From positions 129,613 to 193,612 of the forward strand of contig CAZIUL010000001.1 of NCBI GenBank assembly GCA_964542475.1: 64,000 nucleotides of DNA. Direction: 5' to 3'. A program made the position numbers and the translations under genes. Shown here in pieces: positions 58,811 through 64,000 of the stretch. Within the stretch, counting starts at the first letter, position 1, and each line of letters opens with the position of its first letter. The stretch is from CAZIUL01 sp964542475. GTDB taxonomy: Bacteria > Planctomycetota > B15-G4 > CAYZWU01. The notes beneath the pieces are model-generated. The model was given only the letters and a program-made list of their open reading frames with translations. It was not told where the DNA came from and did no database searches.

Positions 58811-60424
58811 GTGAAGGGAAGCAACAACACCCTGTTTTTTGTCCTGTTATCGCTTGTGTTGTTCACAGGAAACAGAGGCTTTGCCTTGGAGGACAATCCG
58901 GCCGAGAAAAGGGAAAATTCGGCTTCAGGGTACGATTTGAGAATGGAATTGACCCTTGAGGACTGCGTTTTGAAGGCCTGGACGAACAACATAACTCTCA
59001 AGAAGAACCGCCGCTCGCTCGATTCGATTTCCACGTATATCGATGAGGCGAAAGGTAAGTTCGACCCCGAGTTTTTCGCGACTGTCACCGGTTCTGAAAA
59101 CGTACGGCCCATGTATTCATACACGCCGGCGCCGAACAACACGGTCTATACGACGCTGATGGATGTCGAAAGTGACCGCCTGAATGTGTCAACCGGGTTC
59201 AGGGGTACGCTGCTGACAGGCGCGACCTACACGCTGAAGTATGACACAACACGTAGTTTTGATGTTTACATGGGAGAATACAACAAGCCCGAGTTCAACT
59301 CCAACTTCGGTATTGAGCTGAGGCAGCCCATGCTCAAGGGCGGATGGACCACATATGCGCGTTCCGAGTTCCTGAAAGCTAAAATCAGCGCCCGCGCCGA
59401 AGCTTTTTCAATGAAGAGCAGCCTAAGCGACGTCGTGTTCAGCGTGATCGAGGCGTACTGGGATCTGAAGTTTACCATCGAAGACCTCGAAGCCAAGGAG
59501 ACATCGCTTAAGCTTGCAGAGGAGCTTTTAAGCATCAACATCCGTAAAAAGGAGGAGGGTGTTTTCAGCAAGATGGAAGTACTCGAAGCCAGGGCTGAAG
59601 TGGCCATGAAGCAGGAGCAGTTGATAACCGCCCGGAGCGCGGTTCGTGCCGCTGAAGACACCCTGAAGCATCTGATCTTTTCTTTTGATGAATACGGCGA
59701 ATGGGATGTGAACCTTGTTCCTCTTACAAAGGCGGAAGATGTATCAGAGATCGATTTTGATGTCGAGATGATGATCGCGTCCGCGCTTGATAACCGGCCC
59801 GAGTACAATCTGCTCGAGCAGGACCTGAAAAACAGAGAGATCGACCTCTTGACGGCAAGGAACGATCTGCTTCCCATGCTGGATATGACCGGATCGTGGA
59901 GTTACAACGCGCTCGGCAGCAACTTTGGCAACACGTTCGATGAAATCGAACACCGGCAGTTCCGTTCCTTCAGTATTGGTATGGATTTTTCCTATCCCCT
60001 GGGCAACAGGAGCGCGCAAGCCTCGCACAGGAGGGCGAAGATCGAGTACCGCAAGGCGTACACCGCGATGAAGGAGCTGGAGATCCAGATCGTTCACGAC
60101 ATCCGGAACGCCATCCGCGAGGTGGGTCTGCAGCGGGAGAAGCTCAACGCATCCAGGGAGTCGTGGCACCTCGCCAAGGAGCGGTACGAAGGGGAGAAGA
60201 AGCGCCTCGAGGCAGGGTTGTCGATTCCTTTCCAGGTGCGTGAGGCGGAGCGGAACCTGCTCACCGAAACGGTGACCAAGGCGCGTTCACTCCTGGATTA
60301 TCAGATTGCCCTTGCGCAGGTCGCAAAGGCAAAAGGGGTTCTTCTCGATCAGTACAGCGCCGGCTGGGCCGGCTGGAGCACCAAAGGCGAGGAAGTTCTC
60401 AGTGATGATCACGCTTCCCTGTAG
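58811..60424 (+). CDS. TolC-family outer membrane channel protein
   Basis: A 537-residue exported protein of the outer-membrane efflux family. A signal peptide (TLFFVLLSLVLFTGNRGFA) is followed by the OEP repeats: LTLEDCVLKAWTNNITLKKNRRSLDS, VIEAYWDLKFTIEDLEAKETSLKLAEELLSI and KEEGVFSKMEVLEARAEVAMKQEQL, then the second repeat with VHDIRNAIREVGLQREKLNASRESWHLAKERYEGEKKRLEAGLSIPFQVREAERNL. The start is GTG 58811 with GAGGAGG eight bases upstream; the in-frame upstream extension lies inside the preceding gene. No adaptor or inner-membrane pump gene is adjacent. The 3' end overlaps convergent nadD by 16 bases. Confidence 0.87.
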   Translation: MKGSNNTLFFVLLSLVLFTGNRGFALEDNPAEKRENSASGYDLRMELTLEDCVLKAWTNNITLKKNRRSLDSISTYIDEAKGKFDPEFFATVTGSENVRPMYSYTPAPNNTVYTTLMDVESDRLNVSTGFRGTLLTGATYTLKYDTTRSFDVYMGEYNKPEFNSNFGIELRQPMLKGGWTTYARSEFLKAKISARAEAFSMKSSLSDVVFSVIEAYWDLKFTIEDLEAKETSLKLAEELLSINIRKKEEGVFSKMEVLEARAEVAMKQEQLITARSAVRAAEDTLKHLIFSFDEYGEWDVNLVPLTKAEDVSEIDFDVEMMIASALDNRPEYNLLEQDLKNREIDLLTARNDLLPMLDMTGSWSYNALGSNFGNTFDEIEHRQFRSFSIGMDFSYPLGNRSAQASHRRAKIEYRKAYTAMKELEIQIVHDIRNAIREVGLQREKLNASRESWHLAKERYEGEKKRLEAGLSIPFQVREAERNLLTETVTKARSLLDYQIALAQVAKAKGVLLDQYSAGWAGWSTKGEEVLSDDHASL

Positions 60425-61038
60425 AGCCCGTGTTTCTCGATGAAATCCGCCACCGCGCGGGGAACGAGGGAATCGATGCGCTGTTCCTCGCGGATCCTGT
60501 CCCGTATCATCGTTGACGAGATAGTGACCGGTTCGACGGTAAGGATGATGGACTTCAGTTCCGTTCCACGCAAGACAGCATCCAGCTCCGGGTACGAAGA
60601 ATCAGGGGTTCGAGAATCACGGCGTACCACCACAAATGTTACCTTTTTCGCGACCTCCCGAACCTTGTGCCACGTGTGAAGCTCCTCAAGCGAATCCGAT
60701 CCGATTATGAAGAATATGACAGCTCCCGGATGGGACCTTTCGAAATGCATAACCGTATCGATTGTGTACGATACACCCCCGCGCTCGATCTCGACATCCT
60801 CGACGCGCATCCAGGGGATGCTGTCGGCACAAGAGCGCAGCATGTTGAGTCTGTGTGCTGTGCGGGAGAGCTTTCTGCGGGTTTTGTGTGGAGGGATCAT
60901 CGCCGGGATGAAGATAACCTCCTCCAGCCCGGCTGCATCCATGGCCTTTTCGGCCAGATGAATGTGCCCGTTGTGGACAGGGTCGAAGCTTCCGCCCAGC
61001 AAACCGATTCCGGGATTTGTTCTTGATGGTCCGTTCAA
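60409..61038 (-). CDS. nadD: Nicotinate-nucleotide adenylyltransferase
   Basis: Cytosolic enzyme that adenylates nicotinate mononucleotide in NAD synthesis. The 209 residues fit NadD. GGSFDPVHNGHIHLAE at residues 15-30 holds the HxGH-type nucleotidyltransferase motif, with IPAMIPPHKTRRKLS after it, IGSDSLEELHTWHKV near 117 and TISSTMIRDRI near 172 as the SxTxxR motif. It overlaps the TolC-like gene tail to tail. The DUF5989 gene lies about 50 bases upstream on the same strand. Confidence 0.93.
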   Translation of the reverse strand: MNGPSRTNPGIGLLGGSFDPVHNGHIHLAEKAMDAAGLEEVIFIPAMIPPHKTRRKLSRTAHRLNMLRSCADSIPWMRVEDVEIERGGVSYTIDTVMHFERSHPGAVIFFIIGSDSLEELHTWHKVREVAKKVTFVVVRRDSRTPDSSYPELDAVLRGTELKSIILTVEPVTISSTMIRDRIREEQRIDSLVPRAVADFIEKHGLYREA

Positions 61039-61091
61039 AACTTGTGCCCGTTGCAGCTTTGTCCCGGGAAAGTGTGTGCCCTGGTGTTCAA

Positions 61092-61322
61092 CTAAAAAAT
61101 TGTATAGATGAAAGGTGCAAGAGGTTCATCACCGGTCAGGGAGCTGTAGATTATGAAACCGCCCACAAGCAGAAGGAAAAGCACGATCGGGGTGATCCAC
61201 CAGATCTTGTTCTCCATCAAAAAATCCCAGAACTCATAGAGAAGCGTCTTGTCGGCATCAAGCTCAGATGCTGTTTGATCAGAATTCTGCCGCTTCCCGT
61301 TTGTTTTATCATCGCTGTTCAT
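61092..61322 (-). CDS. DUF5989 family mini membrane protein
   Basis: A 76-residue protein. The first 30 residues are polar (SDDKTNGKRQNSDQTASELD). The rest matches the small DUF5989 membrane family: LYEFWDFLMENKIWWITPIV, a single helix LFLLLVGGFIIYSSL, and the conserved tail EPLAPFIYTIF. ATG 61322 is taken as start; an in-frame ATG at 61439 would add 39 Cys-rich residues that look non-coding. In other genomes this family often sits beside carbamoyltransferase and SxtJ-like genes, none of which is visible here. Function unknown. Confidence 0.75.
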   Translation of the reverse strand: MNSDDKTNGKRQNSDQTASELDADKTLLYEFWDFLMENKIWWITPIVLFLLLVGGFIIYSSLTGDEPLAPFIYTIF

Positions 61323-61699
61323 GAAACAAGACCTCGAAATGCATCCCATACATGCGGTGAAACCGGCTCGATGTACATATCTATCGGAATTCAAAGTGCA
61401 TAACATACAAAATATACCACATGATTGGCGTATGTTCAAGCAGTGGGGCTCCCGCTTTGCATTGGAGGCTTTACAGAAGGAGTGTGGAGCCCGGTCCTAC
61501 ATTGCACAGGAGCCTACGCATTCCCTTTCTTCTGGAGGGCGGCACTCTGTTGCCGCCTCTTCTCTTCCCTGAACCCTGACCCGTTCTTCCAATCCCGATC
61601 CCGATCGAGCTCACGGTAACCCCCTCCGAAAAAAACCGTCTAATCGTCCGGATCTGTTTCCCGTTTTTTTACGCGCCTTTTCTTCAGGGGGGGGCTGTC
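61323..61699. other. Non-coding spacer with inverted-repeat elements
   Basis: I see no gene here. It holds a 7-base dyad GGGCTCC (61446-61452) / GGAGCCC (61486-61492), the 29-base REP-like element at 61533-61561, and a GATCCC-rich stretch (AATCCCGATCCCGATCGAG near 61590) similar in flavour to 24302-24325. GGGGGGGG just before 61700 serves the next gene. Confidence 0.45.
61533..61561 (-). repeat. 29-base element shared with 4413-4441
   Basis: On the minus strand this reads AAGAGGCGGCAA, eight variable bases, then CGCCCTCCA, identical in its 21 fixed positions and in spacing to 4413-4441. It contains the hairpin GGCGGCA (61538-61544) / TGCCGCC (61551-61557). Two copies 57 kb apart in unrelated intergenic spacers indicate a dispersed element. 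Confidence 0.65.
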
Positions 61700-63964
61700 T
61701 TGATCCGGTTCTGTGCTGTATTGCTTTCAGCAGGCTTGTTGATGCCGATCTGTAATGGAAATGATAGCTTTACTCTCGATTGCAAGGGGCTGGGAAGCAG
61801 GTCCGCTGATCCTGTAATGGTAAGAGGGTTCATCTCTTTCGAGCGGGGGGCTCTTCCGAACGGCAGCTGCCTTGTGGTGCTTGATGCCGGGAAAAGGCCA
61901 TGCGCTGCGGATATTGTGCCTACGGCGCGCTGGGACGACGGTTCAATCCGTTGCCTGGCGATCAAGGCGTCTGTGCAGGCACGCTTGAGCGACAGAAAGA
62001 TCGAGCTGCTCCAGGATAGACGCGCGTCCGCGCGGGACGTCAGAGGGATAGAGTGCAGCGCAAAGAGCGCAGAAGGCGCCTTCGAGATAGACACCGGCAG
62101 GGTGATTATGAAGATGTCACCCGTGAGCACAGGTTTTATCCAGGAGATGAAAACAACGAAAAGGGCAATCGTTTACGGGGAAGGGGCCTTGGAGCTCGAC
62201 ATTCATATCAACGGCTCGGTTTACAAGGCTTACCCTCCCAGGACGGTTTTGCTCAGGAAGGGATGCTGCGAGGCTGAAGTCATTGTCACAGGATGTTCGT
62301 TTTCGCGATTCGAAGGTAGGGGGCCGTCATACGAACTGCACCTGTACCTGCATGCAGACTCCCCATTGATTCATTGCAGCCTGAAGATTGATGGGGGCCG
62401 GATGGAAGGCTCTTCGGAAGGCGTTTTTTTGAGGATCAGGCCCCGCTGCGTCGGGCGAAAACCATGTGTCAAGGTTGTCCAGGGCAGCAACGGGAGAGCT
62501 GTCCTGCTGGGTACGAACAAAAAGGTAAAACTCATTTCGAAAAGCAGCGGTGTCTTTAGTTTTTGCGGAAAGAAGGAGCAGCTCTTGCCTTTGGACGGCT
62601 TGACAGCGATGATCCTCCGCGGGCACAGCGCTTCCATTGGTGTTGGTTGCTCAATGTTCGGCAGGCTCTATCCCTGGAACCTCAGCTACGAGCCCGGACC
62701 TGAGCTGCGGATATCACTTCTATCAGATTCGTTTCTTTGGGAAGAAGGCCTCTGTTTCGAGAGAGAGTTCACCCTCATCTGCAGGTGCGCATCCGCATTC
62801 AAGAGCCTGCCTTCCGGCATGGAAGGCCCTGCTCGCTCGGCCGGCTTTGCCCTGTCATCCGATTTCAGGAATAGATCGGTTCTTTTTACAGAGTTCGGCA
62901 CCCACCCGCCTGATGACTCTCTTTACAGGCTTTACATCGCTGTTACGGATGAACTCAGGTCCAGGCTCGAGGGGGAACAGGATCAGTGGGACGGTTTCAG
63001 AGATTTCGGGGATTACCGGCTCTGGCACGGGCAGTATGCCAACTGCGAATACGATCCGGCATTCGGTTTTTTGAACAGGTTTCTTGTCAACGGGGATGCC
63101 GGTGACCTCGCCATGGCGGAGACAATGCTGAAACACTGGATCAGGTTCGATTGTTCAGGCCCGGCTGATCATGAAACGCCGAACGGGCTTCCGTGGGTGC
63201 ACGGAAAAGACCACCGGTCAGGGGAGATAGAACCCGGACACATGTGGGTGGACGGGTTGCTGCTTTTCTGTCTATTGACCGGCGAGAACCGCTTCCGTGA
63301 AGCAGCCGCTGCAATAGGCAGCTACCTTGCGGAGTATGCGCCCGGGCCGGGTGTGCGAACCAATGAGCGTTCAGAGTCATGGAGGCTAATGGCGCTCACA
63401 GCGCTTGTACGCGCGGGAGAACCAGGGCTGGAACAGGCAATGGACAGTTCGGCAGCCAGGCTGAGGGCCCGACAGTCAGAGCGCGGTTATTTCCGTTACC
63501 ATGAAGAAGAGCGAGAGGAAGGGGCCTGCTGGGTTGCCAACACCTGGGTAACCGCCGGGATCACCATGGAAGCGCTGTTCAGGCATTTTGTTCTGACCAT
63601 GGATGACCGTTCCTTCGAGTCTGTGCTCAGGGCCTCGGATTGGCTTATGAATGACTGTGTGGATCCCATATCAGGGAATTGGTTTCAGAACATGTTTTAT
63701 GAGAAAGAAAATCCATCCCTGCCTCTGGAAAGAAAAGGACGGGTTCGCGAGGAGAACGGGGCTTTCATAGCACTGGGGCTGGTACGAGCAGGTTCTCTGT
63801 CCAAAGATGAAAAAACACTGAACCTTGCCAGGCGTGTCCTCATGGAAAGTCTTCACGAGGTCAGGGCTCATCAGGATGAGTATGCAGGAAGAGCCCTTTC
63901 GGTGCTCCTTCGGACATCCCTTGATGTAGTTCTCGCGACACAAGGGGCGGGCCAGTTGAGATAA
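61700..63964 (+). CDS. Secreted RIFT-barrel / (alpha/alpha) toroid protein, polysaccharide-lyase-like
   Basis: A 754-residue exported protein. A signal peptide (RFCAVLLSAGLLMPICNG) precedes an N-terminal domain resembling the YetA / exo-rhamnogalacturonan-lyase-like RIFT barrel (VRGFISFERGALPNGSCLVVLD ... PTARWDDGSIRCLAIKA). A beta-sandwich follows, and residues about 440-740 form an (alpha/alpha) toroid with repeated helices (EPGHMWVDGLLLFCLLTGENRFREAAAAIGSYL, VANTWVTAGITMEALFRHF). This order resembles enzymes degrading acidic polysaccharides, but I cannot identify catalytic residues. The start is TTG 61700 behind a G8 tract. It ends 36 bases before the window edge and faces the spacer with the REP-like element. 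Confidence 0.68.
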   Translation: MIRFCAVLLSAGLLMPICNGNDSFTLDCKGLGSRSADPVMVRGFISFERGALPNGSCLVVLDAGKRPCAADIVPTARWDDGSIRCLAIKASVQARLSDRKIELLQDRRASARDVRGIECSAKSAEGAFEIDTGRVIMKMSPVSTGFIQEMKTTKRAIVYGEGALELDIHINGSVYKAYPPRTVLLRKGCCEAEVIVTGCSFSRFEGRGPSYELHLYLHADSPLIHCSLKIDGGRMEGSSEGVFLRIRPRCVGRKPCVKVVQGSNGRAVLLGTNKKVKLISKSSGVFSFCGKKEQLLPLDGLTAMILRGHSASIGVGCSMFGRLYPWNLSYEPGPELRISLLSDSFLWEEGLCFEREFTLICRCASAFKSLPSGMEGPARSAGFALSSDFRNRSVLFTEFGTHPPDDSLYRLYIAVTDELRSRLEGEQDQWDGFRDFGDYRLWHGQYANCEYDPAFGFLNRFLVNGDAGDLAMAETMLKHWIRFDCSGPADHETPNGLPWVHGKDHRSGEIEPGHMWVDGLLLFCLLTGENRFREAAAAIGSYLAEYAPGPGVRTNERSESWRLMALTALVRAGEPGLEQAMDSSAARLRARQSERGYFRYHEEEREEGACWVANTWVTAGITMEALFRHFVLTMDDRSFESVLRASDWLMNDCVDPISGNWFQNMFYEKENPSLPLERKGRVREENGAFIALGLVRAGSLSKDEKTLNLARRVLMESLHEVRAHQDEYAGRALSVLLRTSLDVVLATQGAGQLR

Positions 63965-64000
63965 AACCCCAAAGTTATTGAATTGAAGGGGGCGGAAGGA

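Noticed and set aside
57973..59142. 389-codon minus-strand frame opposite the unknown protein and TolC start
   Set aside because: It spans two convincing plus-strand genes, their ribosome-binding site and a Lys/Glu-rich tail, which gives Phe/Ser-rich nonsense on the other strand.

Overview
The window reads as chromosomal DNA of a Gram-negative, LPS-bearing, uncultivated or draft-assembled bacterium. A run of 100 N at 22581-22680 marks a scaffold join. An LpxL-type acyltransferase, a family 9 (heptosyltransferase-like) glycosyltransferase, a TolC-type channel and a periplasmic multihaem protein point to an outer membrane. Two DUF1573 proteins, a DUF1080 protein, an XPB helicase, a double-length UvrA, a TMTC-like TPR membrane protein, a RIFT-barrel protein and an ECF sigma factor with a fused anti-sigma are the mix I associate with Planctomycetota and related PVC/FCB or candidate phyla. 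The phylum cannot be fixed from this sequence alone. I see no phage, insertion sequence, tRNA, rRNA or CRISPR array.

Layout. 1-4368 (+): a NapH/NapG-like polyferredoxin cut by the window edge, then a BtuF/BtuC/BtuD-type metal-chelate ABC importer. 4550-9331 (+): a GldA/GldF/GldG-type ABC-2 exporter with a DUF4340 partner. 9370-14636 (-): an SGNH hydrolase-like protein, a UshA-like/tetrahaem cytochrome and two tandem DUF1573 proteins. 15015-15596 (+): an orphan membrane-anchored protein ending in a strong terminator. 15717-20864 (-): a translationally coupled set of GT9, two radical SAM proteins and a GT-C/TPR membrane protein; a third radical SAM gene diverges from it at 21017. 22455-22836: the scaffold gap between identical 55-base repeats.

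22837-26022 (-): purC, purE, mtnA and a small lysine-rich protein. 26281-29988 (+): galE, a PBP4-type carboxypeptidase (dacB) and a SIS sugar isomerase, an envelope-precursor group. 30284-31706 (+): gdhA with its own terminator. 31803-37833 (+): a receiver-receiver-PPDK_N protein, a DUF362 ferredoxin and an M61/PDZ lipoprotein. 37925-38926 (-): a DUF1080 protein.

39245-51620 (+): a 1954-residue tandem UvrA, overlapped by an XPB/Ssl2 helicase gene, a helicase-associated protein, a degenerate signal-peptidase-like protein and transketolase. 51658-52119 (-): a small tyrosine-phosphatase-like protein. 52165-60424 (+): LpxL-like acyltransferase, a TIM-barrel isomerase, thiL, tsaE, an ECF sigma factor, an anti-sigma factor fused to a terpenoid-cyclase-like domain, an unknown anchored protein and a TolC-like channel. 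60409-61322 (-): nadD and a DUF5989 mini-protein. 61700-63964 (+): a RIFT-barrel/toroid secreted protein.

The strongest leads are the UvrA(x2)-XPB-helicase-associated DNA-repair operon, the sigma/anti-sigma-cyclase pair, the pseudo-receiver/ATP-grasp protein, the radical SAM/GT9 cluster, and small dispersed inverted-repeat elements shared between distant intergenic spacers.
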